Positions 11,217-23,156 of a stretch of 64,000 nucleotides of DNA are shown in pieces (within the stretch, counting starts at the first letter, position 1; each line of letters starts with the position of its first letter). The DNA is from Dactylorhiza incarnata. Taxonomy: Eukaryota > Streptophyta > Magnoliopsida > Asparagales > Orchidaceae. The notes under the pieces are model-generated. The model ran no database searches. It was not told the origin of the DNA and was given only the letters and a program-made list of their open reading frames with translations. Made by a program: the position numbers and the translations under genes. Location of the stretch: contig JAWHQI010000273.1 in NCBI GenBank assembly GCA_033032865.1, forward strand, positions 3,162,001 to 3,226,000. The letters are read 5' to 3'.

Positions 11217-12159
11217 AGTTGTTAAGAATAACCTAGATAGCTGCTTTTCTATGAAGGACTTGGGTGAGGCGACTTATATACTTTGTATTAAGATCTATAG
11301 AGATAGATCGAAGAAGTTGCTGGGTTTAACCCAAAGTACATACATTGAGAAGGTTCTAAAGCGGTTCAGCATGCTTGAGTTCAAGAAGGGATTCTTACCC
11401 ATGTCTCTTGGCATGAGTCTCTCTAAGGACCAGTGTCCTAAATCTTTGGAAGATAAGGAACGCATGAAGTTGATTCCATATGCTTTAGCAATTGGATCAA
11501 TCATGTATGCAATGTTATGTACACAACCCGATGTCTCATATGCTTTGAGCATGACGAGCAGGTATCAGTCTGATCCCGGTGATGGTCACTTGATTGCTGT
11601 CAAGAATATCCTAAAGTACTTGAGAAGGACTAAGGATATGTTCTTGGTGTTTGGTGGAGAGGAAGAGCTCATTGTAAATGGTTACATAGATGCTAGATTC
11701 CAGACTGATAGGGATGATTCAAAGTCCCAGTCATGTTTTGTATATTTCCTTAATGGAGAAGCTATAAGCTGGAAGAGTTCCAAGCAAGGGACAGTTTCTG
11801 ATTCTACGACTGAGGCTGAGTATATCGCTGCTGCAAATGCGGCGAAGGAGGCTGTGTTGATTAGAAAATTCATCAGCGAGCTTGATATAGTTCCTCGCAT
11901 TGTTGGTCCCGTTGTTCTATATTATGACAACAATGGTGCAATAGCCCAATCTAAGGAACCTAGATCTCATCAACGCTCCAAGCACATACTTCGGCGGTTC
12001 TATCTTTTTTGAGAGATTGTCGATCGAGGAGATGTGAACATTTGCAGAGTACCGACTGAAGAAAACATAGCGGATCCACTGACAAAGCCTCTTGCGCAAA
12101 AGAAGCATGATGGTCATGTTAGATCAATGGGTATTAGATACCTGAATGATCGTCTTTAA
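11217..12159 (+). pseudogene. copia reverse transcriptase end and RNase H (E2)
   Basis: The frame starts at the junction (VVKNNLDSCFSMKDLG), passes the thumb and connection (QPDVSYALSMTSRYQ) and the RNase H acidic residues (GYIDARF, TEAEYIAAANAA, YYDNNGAIAQ), and ends with NIADPLTKPL and NDRL at a TAA (12157-12159). One in-frame stop lies near 12010 after RRFYLF. The pol core is absent because E1 split the gene. Confidence 0.92.
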
Positions 12160-13056
12160 TGGGAGCCTTGTGGATTGTATGTTTGTTGGTTGTTTATTCA
12201 TTTGATGAATTGTAATATATACTGTGTTTTTCATTTTACATTTATGGCAAGTTCTTATTGTTATGTCAATAGTTTCTATTTGATAGAAGCATAATAAATG
12301 CCCTTAGAATGTTTGCTTCTATAGGAATTCAAGTACGTGACTTCAATGAGAGGGCCTATATTTTCTAGAAGCTACATTCTTAAATGGTCCCTGGTCGAAG
12401 CATCATCTTGGAAGTTGAAGGGCAATGATGATACATTAAGACTAGCATGTGCGTTGACTGATGACCGGTTCTCACAGGTCATGATATTGTGATATCAAGT
12501 CATCACATGGGTACTTGTTAGTGAACAAGTTGTACTGGACAGACCCACCTTGAGACTACTTTGTGGATTTTTATATGAACGTGTCACAAGTAGGTCTCAA
12601 CTGACAATGGTGTTTGTAGTTCTTTGACCTGAAGTCACAGCATTCATCAAGTGAGGAAGAGCGTACTTTGATGCCATCTAAAGTCTTCCTTGAGAAAGGT
12701 TGATGATAAGGGTGCTTAATGGGTATGTTACGATTCATTTGGGTGTTTGGGTGTGGACAGATATGGGATTTGTCCTCCTTTATGAGAGGAGTTACATCCA
12801 TGGGTCCCTTGATGGAATGAGACCGAGAAATGCATGGCCATGCTGGGTTGAGCCAATATTTGATATTGACCTTACCACTCTCTTAAGGTCTATTCTAGAT
12901 CAGGAAACTAGGATTGAACAATACAACACTGATACATTGGTGAAGATAGGCTTATTGATTTATGAACTCTTATTGCTTGGGTAGCAATGATGCATTGCTA
13001 GATGCCGCTCATTGTTTGTGAGACTTTTGTTGATACTTTGTGATCCAGTGGGAGAC
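12160..13056 (+). other. 3' non-coding region and polypurine tract of E2
   Basis: About 890 bases homologous to the E1 3' region (4238-5182, opposite strand). It ends in the tract agtgggagac at 13047-13056. No supported gene. Confidence 0.75.
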
Positions 13057-13858
13057 TGTTGGAGTTTCCGAGGTGATTTCAAAGCAATCTAGTAGTCAGT
13101 CTTACTGCCAACGCTATATGAGCCTATAGGGTCACACATAAAAGTGTTTGGAGAAGTTGGAGAAAGGATTGTGTTGTCCTTACTCATATTGAATATGAGT
13201 GGCGGACCAATCCTTTGAAAGTTCGGAATTGAAATGAGAATGCCTCAAACGGGAAATAAGTACTATTGATGAATCGTCGAAATGGTTTAGACGAATTCTA
13301 TAGGACTTAACAAATTCGTCCAAAGGGTTTCGATGAGATATGTCAATTTGTCAAAAGAGTTTCGACGAATGGATTTATAAGAGACAAAATCGTTTAAAGT
13401 GTTTCGACGAGAAATGTCAATTCGTCGAATCTAGTTTGTCGAAATTGTTTCGATGAATAAGATGCAAATTTGCTGAAAATGTTTCGACAAAATTGTATCG
13501 ACGAATTTGTCGAAATTGTTTAGACGAATTTATGATGATTCATCGAATTTAAATCCTGGCGGAATTGTTCTATTTTTCCCGGGACTGCGGATAACCTATT
13601 TTCATGCCTTGCGTATAAATGGGATAAGATTAGGTCTTCTATACATCGATCCTTTTCGCGACTTTTAGAAGGGCCAAAGACGGAAGCATTTCGACTCCTC
13701 ATCCACATCCGCCAAACTAGGCTTCGCCGACCGTAGCCGCCTCCCCTTCAATGGACCTAGCAGTTCGTGGGGATGCAGAGGGTTGTTCTTCTCCGACCCA
13801 TTCCTTATACGACAAGGCATTGGAGTTCACCTTCTTTTGTGTGGATCTCTGTATAGGG
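13057..13858 (+). repeat. LTR of E2, proximal part
   Basis: Starts TGTTGGAGTTTCC. The first 150 bases align with the start of the E1 LTR (shared agcctatagggtc-type and catattgaatatgag-type blocks). The array at 13270-13548 differs completely from that of E1. The part near 13765-13858 again aligns with the E1 LTR (revcomp 10480-10570), then B begins. Confidence 0.88.
13270..13548. repeat. word array in E2 LTR (TTTCGACGAA type)
   Basis: About ten variants of TTCGTCGAAATTGTTTCGACGAA. The arms TTCGTCGAAA and TTTCGACGAA are complementary. It occupies the LTR position where E1 carries its different word. Confidence 0.82.
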
Positions 13859-14023
13859 TGTTGGAACATGGTCTTCCACATCTCCTAGGTTTGAGAATAA
13901 CAAATCCTATGTGTATTTGATCTTGTGTGTCTAAGTGTGCAGGAAAACAAAGTCCATATGACTCAAGGATTACATAAGAAGGTTGCCCCTAAATTTGAGC
14001 CATCAAATCCAACACTCCTACTA

Positions 14024-14250
14024 GCGCCGGCGGTATCACCTAGCGGCTGGCGCTAGCGATGATCTGCACAATTATGGGAGCACATATAGAAGGGGATAGA
14101 GCCTGGCGGTATCCGATAGCGTAGGCCGTAGCGCGGAGCACATAAGGCAAGAGAGAAATGTTTCCTCGGATTGACGATCCTGTCGCGCAGAATATGTCCT
14201 AAAATGGGATAGCGCCGGCGGTAGCTCTAGCGCAGGCGCTAGCGCTAAGG
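14024..14250. repeat. word array in B 5' LTR (GCGCTAGCGC type)
   Basis: Repeated variants of AGCGCCGGCGGTAGC and GGCGCTAGCGCT, heavily self-complementary and CpG-rich. Repeated in the 3' LTR at 22228-22462, in gag at 16627-16663 and in the 3' region at 20131-20159. Confidence 0.85.
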
Positions 14251-14251
14251 C

Positions 14252-14259
14252 TATAAATA
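14252..14259 (+). promoter_or_regulatory. TATA box, B 5' LTR
   Basis: TATAAATA directly after the word array. The same box is at 22464-22471 in the 3' LTR. Confidence 0.7.
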
Positions 14260-14939
14260 TGACCCCTCTTCTCTTGTTTCGTGGAGACATCAGGGAGAGA
14301 GATTGAGTGCTAGAATTCTAGAGGCTGCCTTGGCCGAAAGTTGATGTCCTACCAAAGCTCTGCGAATTTCTGAAGGAGCATTTCTTCACACCGGATCTAA
14401 ACGACGTCCGCTTCTACAATGCTTATTCTACAGAGGATCTTCATCTCCAACTTCAGAAGTTCTTTAAGAGGGAATTTTAATTATTTTCATTTCATATTTC
14501 TTGTAATCGGTTAGAGAAATCGCCGCGTGTTGGCGACTAGGTCGGGTAGTACTTAGGGCAGAAATTTTCCTCGTGTTGGCGACTAGATCTAGGTTAGGTC
14601 TAGCGGGTGCTCGAGGCCATATTCGGGGAAGGGTTGGCTAGTGCGGCTTGAGGCCGAATCCGGGAAGGATAGGCTAGGGCCACCGGTTCGTGGGGATGCG
14701 AGTCGGGATTGAAAACAAAAGGAGTTTACTATTATTCGCCATGGATTTCTAGCGTTATAGAAATCGACTTTTGTAAAACTTTATTTATTATTAATATAAC
14801 ATGTCTCTACTTTATTTCAATTATTTTACTTGATTTCTCATTGTCTTAATCACGGAGTATTTCAAAGCTTTTCAAAATATAATATAAATTTTAAAAACCC
14901 TTATCCCCCCCCTCTAAGGGCGTCTACCGATCAAACAAG

Positions 14940-14950
14940 TGGTATCAGAG
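14940..14950 (+). promoter_or_regulatory. primer binding site, tRNA-iMet type (B)
   Basis: TGGTATCAGAG two bases after the LTR end, followed by ggg where the consensus has C. Fits plant tRNA-iMet. Confidence 0.92.
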
Positions 14951-14985
14951 GGGTTTTATTCCAATCGGCTTAACAACCGGGAATA

Positions 14986-15504
14986 ATGGCTTCTCATGAT
15001 CTCGCTTTTCCGGTGGGTCAAGGGGTTAGTCGACGACCTCTCTTTTCCTGGTCAGATTTCAACTACTGGAAATATCGAATGATATGTTTTCTTATGACCA
15101 TGGATGTAGAAGTATGGAACATGGTAGAAGTTCGGTACTCTCCTCCTACAACTGTAGTGGGAGAGGCAACATTACTAAAACCTAAAGATAAATGGGATGA
15201 TAACGATAAACTAAGGTGTAAAAATAATGCTAAAGCAATGGACGCTTTATATTGCACCTTAAATAGGACTGAGTTTAATAGAATTTCTGCATGCATAACT
15301 GCTTACGATATTTGGAATCAATTTGAAGTTACTCATGAAGGTACATCGCACGTGAAAGATGCAACGCTATTCCAACTGGAATCTGAATATGAAAAATTCA
15401 GGATGGATACTGAAGAGGACATCAACTCGATGCACACTCGCTTCACCAAGATCGTCACGCTTCAAAGGCACATGGAAAGATCTACTCAGACGGGGATTTG
15501 TTGA
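14986..15504 (+). pseudogene. gag N-terminus (B)
   Basis: ATG at 14986 follows the primer site by 35 bases. The opening (FSWSDFNYWKYRM) and the body (KAMDALYCTL, TAYDIWNQFEVTHEG) are typical of copia gag of the UBN2 type. The frame is lost at about 15480 and the protein continues in another frame from 15498. Gag forms the virus-like particle in the cytoplasm. Confidence 0.9.
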
Positions 15505-16913
15505 GGAAAATTCTTTGCTCTTTACCTCCAAGGTTCAATCCAAAGGTGACAGCCATCTCGGAGTCGCACAACTTAAGAACACTCCAGATCGAGAAACTTA
15601 TTGGGAATCTCAAAACCCATGAGGTAGAACTCCAGATACAACACGATGAATACAACAAAGAGTCAAAGAAAAAGGTGCTAGCACTAAAATCAAAGAAGGA
15701 GTGCATCGAAGATGATGATGAAGATGAAGAAGGTCTCCTAGTGAAGAACTTCAGGAAGTTCACCAGGAATCCGGAAAGAAGGAACACATTCCAAAAATAC
15801 TTCCAAAAGGATGCTCGACGAAAGGGATCTTCCTCTTCATCAAGGAAAGGAAAGGGAAGCGAAGATGAAGAAGAAAGACCACCACCAGAGTGCTACCACT
15901 GTAGAAAGACCGGGCACATTCGAAGCCAGTGCCCGAAGTATCAAAAGGAGCAAAAAGAACAATACAAAGCAAAAGAGAAAAATAAAGTATTGAAAGCCGC
16001 AACTTGGGATGATTCTTCCTCTGAAGAATCAAACGAGTCTGAGCCAAGCAGCGAGGAGGAAGCAAACTTATGCTTAATGGCAAAAAGCAACGATGGCGGC
16101 ACCATTGTTCTTAGCGACACTGAGGTAACTCCTCCTACCTTCGAAGAACTCTATGATGAATTTGTTCTAACTTGCAAATCCTATGATCAAAGTATAAAAG
16201 ATAATATCATATTAAATCGTGAAATTGAATCTATTATTAAAGAAAATCATAAGCTCACAAAAAAATTGATTTCCCTTGAAAAGAGAAAGGTTTCATGTCA
16301 AGAGTTTGAGCACTCTTTATGTAAGGCAAAAGAACTTGAAGTTTCTCTTTCTAAGGCCCTCTCACAAATCAAAACTATTAGAAAAGAAAAGGGGGACATA
16401 GAGAGAATACTAAAAACCTCTCTTTTACAAATTGAAAATAACAAAAAGGGCTTTGAAAATAAATGTGTTATTATTGTACAAGAAAATACATTTCTTAAAA
16501 AACAAAATCATGACCTCAATATAGCCATAAAAAAATTCGGGATTGGTCAAAAATCCTTGGATATGATTCTGGGAAACCAATGTTATGGTTCTGGAAAATT
16601 TGTGGTTGGATATCAAAGTGAGCCCTACCGCCTGGCGCTAGCCACTAATGCTGGCGGTAGCTCAACAGTTAAAAAATCTCCTGTTTTTTCTAAAGTTCAA
16701 ACATCATCAAGCAAGAGCAATGTAGAAATTGAGAAAAGGGTCTCAACCCCCTTTATTTCGTGTGCAACTTGTCTTAAGTTTGGACACACGTCTATCTCAT
16801 GCAGGAATATAAAACAACGATCATTAAAACAAATCTGGCTACCTAAGAAATCCACTTACTCTATGGGTGGTACCTCTTGGGTATCTGGATCTTTACTCTC
16901 ATCTTCTCTCTAG
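15498..16913 (+). pseudogene. gag C-terminus with zinc knuckle and coiled coil (B)
   Basis: The zinc knuckle CYHCRKTGHIRSQC is at 15891-15932, flanked by acidic and lysine-rich stretches. A long Lys/Glu-rich, probably coiled-coil region follows (about 16150-16530), then a second knuckle-like CATCLKFGHTSISC near 16760. At 16627-16663 the coding sequence contains the LTR word of this element. The frame ends on a TAG (16911-16913), and the next codons in the same frame lead into the protease, so gag and pol are separated by a single stop. Whether this is read-through or decay cannot be told from one copy. Confidence 0.9.
16627..16663 (+). repeat. LTR word inside gag (B)
   Basis: accgcctggcgctagcc and gctggcggtagctc match LTR words (agcgcctggcgctagcg at 22254, ggcggtagctct at 14220). 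They lie in gag coding sequence between the two zinc-knuckle motifs. Confidence 0.7.
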
Positions 16914-17405
16914 ATTTGCAGGAAGGCTAAGGAAACGGAGGACGTGTGGTACTTGGACTCAGGCTGCTCCAAGCACATGACGGGCAACAAAGCAAAATTC
17001 CTTAGCCTTGAAAAGAAGAAAGGAGGGATCGTAACGTTTGGTGATAACGGTAAAGGAAGGATCATTGGAGTAGGTACAGTGGGTAAAGAATCCTTTCTTA
17101 TCTCAAATGTTCTTTATGTAAAAGGATTAAAACATAACTTAATATCTATAAGTCAACTATGTGATAAAGGATTATATGTATTATTTGAATCATCAACTAA
17201 TCTTTGCAAAATATTTAATCCTAAAACAAAAGATGTGTTACTAACTGCACCTAGAATTCACAATGTTTACATAGTTTCGTTTCATGATCTTTCCAAATCA
17301 TCTATAAAATGCTTTATAACCAAAAATGATGAATTAGAGCTATGGCATAGACGTTTAGGCCACGCTAGTACAAAGCTCATTTTAAAACTAGCAAAAAGGA
17401 ATTAA
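16914..17405 (+). pseudogene. protease and integrase zinc-finger start (B)
   Basis: In frame with the gag tail after the TAG. The active site is WYLDSGCSKHMTG (about 16947-16985). GLKHNLISISQLCDKG follows, then the integrase zinc-finger lead LWHRRLGHASTKLILKL. A frameshift near 17398 leads to a stop at 17405. Protease cleaves the polyprotein during particle maturation. Confidence 0.92.
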
Positions 17406-18394
17406 TTAGAGGATTGCCTAAATTGAATGGAAATTTATCTTCACTATGTTCTCCATGCCAAAAAGGAAAATTTACAAAATCATCTTTTAAATGCAAAAAC
17501 AAAATTTCTACTTCAAAACCATTGCAATTAATTCATATGGATCTCTTTGGTCCCGTTAACACCGCAAGTCTTGGTGGTAGAATATATACTTTTGTTCTAA
17601 TAGATGATTTCTCAAGATATTGTTGGACTTTATTTCTCTCTTCCAAATCTGATGTGTTTTGCGAATTCTCAAAATTATGTACTCGTATTCAAAATGAACC
17701 AGATTTAAAAATAAAATGCATTCGCTCAGATCATGGAGGTGAATTTGAAAATGAAAATTTTAAATCTTTCTGCGAAATGTTAGGTATTAAGTTTGAGTTC
17801 TCCGCTCCACGCACACCTCAACAAAACGGTGTTGTAGAAAGGAAAAATAGGACAATCCAAGAACTAGCACGCACCATGTTATCTGAATATAAATTACCTA
17901 AGTCCTTTTGGGCCGAAGCCGTAAGAACATCATGCTATGTAATGAATAGAGTCATGCTTCGCCCATCACTAAATCTCACACCGTATGAACTATATTATCA
18001 AAGGAAACCTAATGTATCATATTTTAAAGTATTTGGTTGTAAATGTTTTATTCTTAATACAAAAGATTCTTTAGGAAAATTTGATGAAAATTGTGATGAA
18101 GGAATATTTCTTGGATACTCTTCAACCAGTAAAGCCTATAGAATATTTAACAAAAGATCGAGTAAGGTTGAAGAGTCTATTAGTGTTAAATTTGACGAAT
18201 TTATTCTGTGTGCAGAAAAGCTTCCTACAGGTACAAATGATGAACCTTTGTCATCTTCGGAGCACGACGAAGAGGAACCTTCCAAAGAAGAGGAGGAGAA
18301 GTCCAAGGAAGATGAATATGTACCTCCAAGCATTTTGAACTTCACAAAAAATCATCCAAAAGAGCTAGTCATTGGGGAACCGTCTACTGGGTAA
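17406..18394 (+). pseudogene. integrase (B)
   Basis: CSPCQKGKF completes the zinc finger. The core shows HMDLFGPV (Asp), RSDHGGEFENE (Asp) and APRTPQQNGVVERKNRT (Glu). The C-terminal part shows SYFKVFGCKCFILN and FLGYSSTSKAYRIFN, then an acidic linker. The frame breaks at 18393, just before the linker GVRTRSSL. All three catalytic residues are present. Confidence 0.93.
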
Positions 18395-19980
18395 GAACTC
18401 GATCTTCTCTTCATGAAACGTTTTGAAATATTTGCTTTGTTTCTGATATCGAACCTAAAAACATTTCCACCGCTTTAAATGACGAATTTTGGTTTTTGGC
18501 TATGAATGAAGACTTAGATCAATTTGAAAGAAATAAAGTTTGGAATCTAGTAGATAGACCATCTAATCATCCAGTTATCAGCGTAAAATGGATCTTTAAA
18601 AATAAATTAGATGTTGAATCTAGGATTATAAGAAATAAAGCACGCTTAGTCACTCAAGGTTATTCTCAAATCGAGGGGGTAGATTTTGAAGAAACTTTTG
18701 CACTCGTTGCTCGCTTAGAATCTATACGAATATTTTTGACATTTGCGAGTTTTAAAAGAATAAAATTATTTCAAATGGATGTTAAAAGTGCCTTTTTAAA
18801 CGGGTTTATAAAAGAAGAAGTTTATGTAGAACAACCCCCCAGTTTTATAAATGAAAAATTTCCTAATCATGTTTACAAATTAGAAAAAGCGCTTTATGGT
18901 TTAAAACAAGCACCCCGTGCATGGTATGATAGACTTACATCGTTTTTGTTAAAACACGGTTATGTTATGGGAAGTGCCGACAACGCACACTTCATTAAGC
19001 AAAATAATAACGATCTAATTATTCTACAAATATATGTTGATGATATCATTTTTGGAGCCACTAATGAAGAGTTGTGTAATGAAGTAGTCTTAGTAATGAA
19101 AAATGAATTTGAAATGAGTCTTGTAGGAGAACTATCATATTTTCTTAGTTTTCAAATCTCACAACGAACTGATGGTATCATTATTTGCCAAACAAAATAT
19201 GTTCACGATATGCTTAAACGATTTGGATTTGAAAATCTTAAACAAGCCTCTACTCCTATGAGTGCTTCGTTAAAACTAGGAAATGATGAATCTGGCATTT
19301 CCATTGATCAAACATTATATAGAGGAATGATAGGATCTCTTCTTTACTTAAGTGCATCTAGACCAGATATAATGTTTGTCGTATGTTTATGTGCTCGCTT
19401 TCAAGCCAATCCAAAAGAATCTCATTTAAAAGCGGTAAAACGTATTTTTCGTTATATATTAGGGTCATCTAAATTAGGATTATGGTACCCACACAATGAT
19501 TTATTCACACTCCACGGCTATTCCGATTCGGACTACGCTGGTTGTTCACTAGATCGAAAAAGCAATAGCGGTACTTGTCACTTTTTAGGACCCTCATTAG
19601 TTGCTTGGTCTAGTAGGAAACAATCTTCAGTTGCACTCTCCACCACGGAGGCTGAATACATCGCACTTGGTAGTTGTTGTGCAGAAGCGTTATGGATGAG
19701 CCAAACTCTAGAGGATTTTGGATTTCATCTCAAAAACATTGATCTTAAATGTGACAGCAAAAGTGAAATAGACCTCACATATAATCCCGTACACCACTCT
19801 AGATCCAAACACATCGATGTTTGTCATCATTTCATTAGGGATCACATTAAGAAAGAGCATATAAAAGTAAGTTTCATTGGCAAGGACTCTCAACTCGCTG
19901 ACATATTTACTAAACCTCTTCCTGATGCAAGATTTCGATTATTACGACTTGAGTTAGGTGTCCTACATCTTTCGTGTTAA
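18395..19980 (+). pseudogene. reverse transcriptase and RNase H (B)
   Basis: After a short out-of-frame stretch the open frame from 18496 is continuous to a TAA at 19978-19980. RT shows [35 protein letters not shown] and the intact catalytic YVDDIIFGA (about 19034-19060). RNase H shows YSDSDYAGC, STTEAEYIALGSC and KCDSKSEIDL, with NPVHHSRSKHIDV and ADIFTKPLP at the end. This is the best preserved RT in the window. Confidence 0.95.
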
Positions 19981-22070
19981 AACACATTCATAAACGCAAT
20001 TTTGTAATGTTTAACCATCTAAAACATCTCCTAAAATTCTAAAATTTCTGCATGAAACTACTATTGGGACACTTAGTCAAGATCAACTATTAAAAATTTC
20101 AAAATCATCAAAAATTGTGTACTGGTTCTCGCGATAGCGCTAAGGCCGGCGCTAGCGCACTTATTCATTTTTCTGTATTTTTAAAATTTTGAAAAATTCT
20201 TAAAACTATATTATTCTATATGTACTATTTATTTTTGCACTTCTGATTTTATTTCATTTTTTAAAATCAAATACAAAAATACAAAAGCCAAATTACTAAA
20301 AATATATTTTGCTTTTTGTTTTTGACATTTGTTTGAAGTCTATTTTTTTATGAAAAATCAAATACAAAAATACAAAAGCCAAATTACAAAAAAATTTATG
20401 TTTTGCCTTCTTGCTTTTGTCATTTGTGTAAAGTCTTTTTTTGTGCAAAAATCCACGACACAAATATAAAACATTAAAACTATAAAAAAAACTGTATGGA
20501 CTTTTCTTTGAAAATCAAGCATGATTTAATGTATTATTTAGAACTTCTATAATGTTGCAATTTATCTTTTCAAACTACTTTGAACATTGTTTTCATCATG
20601 CTTTGATATATCTATTAATATGTGCATCAATTATATTGTAAAAGTTGTGTAGAACTATGCTTAGCATGCCTCTAAGTATGAGTAAATGTTCTATGTTTGA
20701 TAATGATCTTTTTTCACTCACTTATTTTGGCATTGTCTACATATGTGTTTAATCTAAGAATGCTTGTGTATGTTTTATATTAGTACAATGAATTAAAATT
20801 GCACAAGTATCTTAGCTACACTACTTTTATTTGCACTTTTAAAAGTTAAGAAAAGTGGTTATGTTTTCATAAATTATATTGGTTTGCAAAACAAGTGTAT
20901 TCGGAGAACTTTGTACAAAACAAAAATCATAAAATACAGTGACAAAGATAACTCCACCAAGCACTACATGAACCTCCTGATAAGTCTTAATAAGCGTTGT
21001 AAAGTTGAGCACCTTGGAAAGAATAGTAAAGTATCTTGTGCAAACCATATCTTTCTTTAAAAATAAAAACCACTTATTCTTAAGTACACCGGATCACAAA
21101 AAAAATTAAAGAATAAAATTGTGTGATCCCCCAAGCACTACTTTGCACCCTGATAAGTCTTAATGAGCATTGTGTGTGCAAAGCACCTTGGTAGTCGTAC
21201 ATTTTGTTTGTACATTGAAGTGCGTGGAAGTAAAATTATTTGTGTTTTATTGTGCTCTTACTTTACATATTTCTTGTATTTTTGATTAAAACATTTGTTT
21301 ACTCTACTCAAAAATACACTTACGTGCACATCATTATCTTCCATAACACTTCTTCTCATGAGTATTGGATCCTAATGCAAATTCTATACTACTCTTTATT
21401 TATGAAATGCACTAGATAACCTAGCATGCTTTCTACAATGTTTGGTATGTTTTGAAATTGTGAATTAACATAACATTGTAGTACTCTCTTTTTTGTAACA
21501 TTATTTCATGCTTGGTTACTTTATTATTGAATTTAACGATTTTACTTGCACAATGATTTACAAAAACATTTTCTTTATGAAATTTAACTCATATCTCTTT
21601 TTATAAATCCTCATGTCTTACAAAAGATGTTTGATTGTATTTTCCTAAGTCTTCCACAACTTTGCATTTACCTTGTATGCTACAAACTCTGATTTATGAA
21701 AATATTGTAATACTCAAACTCTGATCTACTTCAATGAAAAGTATTCTAAAACTCCTTATCATTTCCTTCTCTCTACAAGCACGATCATGCCTTTATCTTA
21801 TTATCAAAACTTTTAAGTGGTGCCTCCTTACCCACTTTTGCTAATAACAAAAGGGGGAGAACTAACATGATAAATTAAGATGATAGCCTACATAATATGG
21901 GAGCATTCACTTAGGGGGAGCATGTATTTAGGGGGAGCAATTCTAAATGCTAAAATCAATAATTATCCTAAGTCATCACTCTCACACACACACAAGTAAG
22001 TTTCATCATGCTTATATATTAATGCTCTGATTTATCATTAATGGATTTGTTATTATCAAAAGGGGGAGTT
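19981..22070 (+). other. 3' non-coding region of B with multiple purine tracts
   Basis: About 2.1 kb, AT-rich, with no supported envelope-like frame. It holds the B word at 20131-20159, a repeated block aaatcaaatacaaaaatac at 20266 and 20355, and an imperfect duplication around ctgataagtcttaat (20952-21035 against 21126-21205). Purine tracts of the agggggag type occur near 21850, 21912, 21930 and immediately before the LTR at 22059-22070. Multiple purine tracts are an established Sirevirus trait. Confidence 0.8.
22059..22070 (+). promoter_or_regulatory. polypurine tract of B
   Basis: aaagggggagtt directly before TGTTGGAACATGG; primes plus-strand cDNA. Confidence 0.88.
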
Positions 22071-23156
22071 TGTTGGAACATGGTCTTCCGCATCTCCTAG
22101 GTTTGAGAATAACAAATCCTATGTGTATTTGATCTTGTATGTTTAAGTGTGCAAGAAAACAAAGTCTATATGACTCAGGGATTACATAAGAAGGTTGCCC
22201 CCAAATTTGAGCCATCAAATCCAACACTCCTACTAGCGCCAGCGGTATCACCTAGCGCCTGGCGCTAGCGTTGACCTGCGCAATTTCGGGAGCACAAATA
22301 GAAGGGGATAGCGCTTGGCGGTAGCTGATAGCGCAGGCGGTAGCGCGGAGCACAGAAGGCAAGAGAGAAATGTTTCCTCGGATTGTAGATCCTGCCGCGC
22401 AGAATATGTCCTAAAATGGGATTGCGTCGGCGGTAGCTCTAGCGCAGGCGCTAGCGCTGAGGCTATAAATAGGACCCCTCTTCTTTCTTTTCGTGGAGAC
22501 ATCAGGGAGAAAGATTGAGTGCTAGAATTCCAGAGGATGCCTTGGCCGAAAGCTGATGTCCTACCAAAGCTCTGCGAATTTCTTAAGGAGAATCTCTTCA
22601 CGCCGGATCCAAACGACGTCCGCTTCTACAACGCTTATTCTACAGCAGATCTTCATCTTCAACTTCAGAAGTTCTTTAAGAGGGAGTTTTAATTATTTTC
22701 ATTTCATATTCCTTGTAATCGGTTAGAGAAATTGACGCGTGTTGGCGACTAGGTCTGGGTAGGACTTAGTGCGGAAATTCGCCTCGTGTTGGCGACTAGA
22801 TCTAGGTTAGGTCTAGGGGGTGTTCGAGGCCATATCCGGGGAAGGGTTCGCTAGAGCGGCTTGAGGCCGAATCCGGGAAGGATAGGCTAGGGCCACCGAT
22901 TTGTGGGGATGCGAGTCGGGATAGAAAACAAAAGGAGTTTACTATTATTCGCCATGGATTTCTAGCATTATAGAAATCAACTTTTGTAAAACCTTATTTC
23001 ATATTAATAAAACATGTCTCTACTTTATTTCAATTGTTTTACTCGATTTCTCATTGTCTTAATCACACATTATTTCAAATCTTTTCAAAATATAATATAA
23101 ATTTTAAAAACCCTTATTCACCCCCACCCCCTCTAAGGGCGCCTACCGATCCAATA
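22071..23156 (+). repeat. 3' LTR of B (1086 bp)
   Basis: Aligns end to end with 13859-14937. The terminal ACA appears mutated (ccaata). TATAAATA lies at 22464-22471 and the word array at 22228-22462. Confidence 0.94.

Larger units (their letters stand above)
11217..13858 (+). mobile_element. E2: Ty1/copia element related to E1, 3' part
   Basis: Opens mid reverse transcriptase exactly at the E1 insertion point. It carries RNase H, a 3' non-coding region, a polypurine tract and an LTR (from 13057). The LTR is interrupted by element B at 13858 and resumes at 23157. The pol end and 3' region are close relatives of E1. The 5' half should lie left of the window. Confidence 0.9.
13859..14937 (+). 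repeat. 5' LTR of B (1079 bp)
   Basis: From TGTTGGAACATGG to GATCAAACA. TATAAATA at 14252-14259 is the likely core promoter. The GCGCTAGCGC-type word array lies directly upstream of it (14024-14250). A C-run followed by TCTA lies about 25 bases before the LTR end. Confidence 0.95.
13859..23156 (+). mobile_element. B: full-length Sirevirus-type Ty1/copia element
   Basis: Complete order: 5' LTR, iMet primer site, gag, protease, integrase, RT, RNase H, long 3' non-coding region, polypurine tract, 3' LTR. Sirevirus features are the long gag with zinc knuckle and coiled-coil tail, WYLDSGCSKHMTG at the protease, and several extra purine tracts before the 3' LTR. It is inserted in the E2 LTR. Flanks are taggg (13854-13858) and gaggg (23157-23161), an imperfect 5-base duplication. 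The LTRs are similar, so insertion is comparatively recent, yet coding is broken by frameshifts near 15490, 17400 and 18393 and a stop at 16911. Confidence 0.95.

Noticed and set aside
13270..13548. CRISPR-like array
   Set aside because: Degenerate, irregularly spaced self-complementary words in an LTR of a plant element, without unique equal-length spacers.
14938..14952. tRNA gene at TGGTATCAGAG sites
   Set aside because: Only the 3' complement of tRNA-iMet is present; these are retroelement primer sites.
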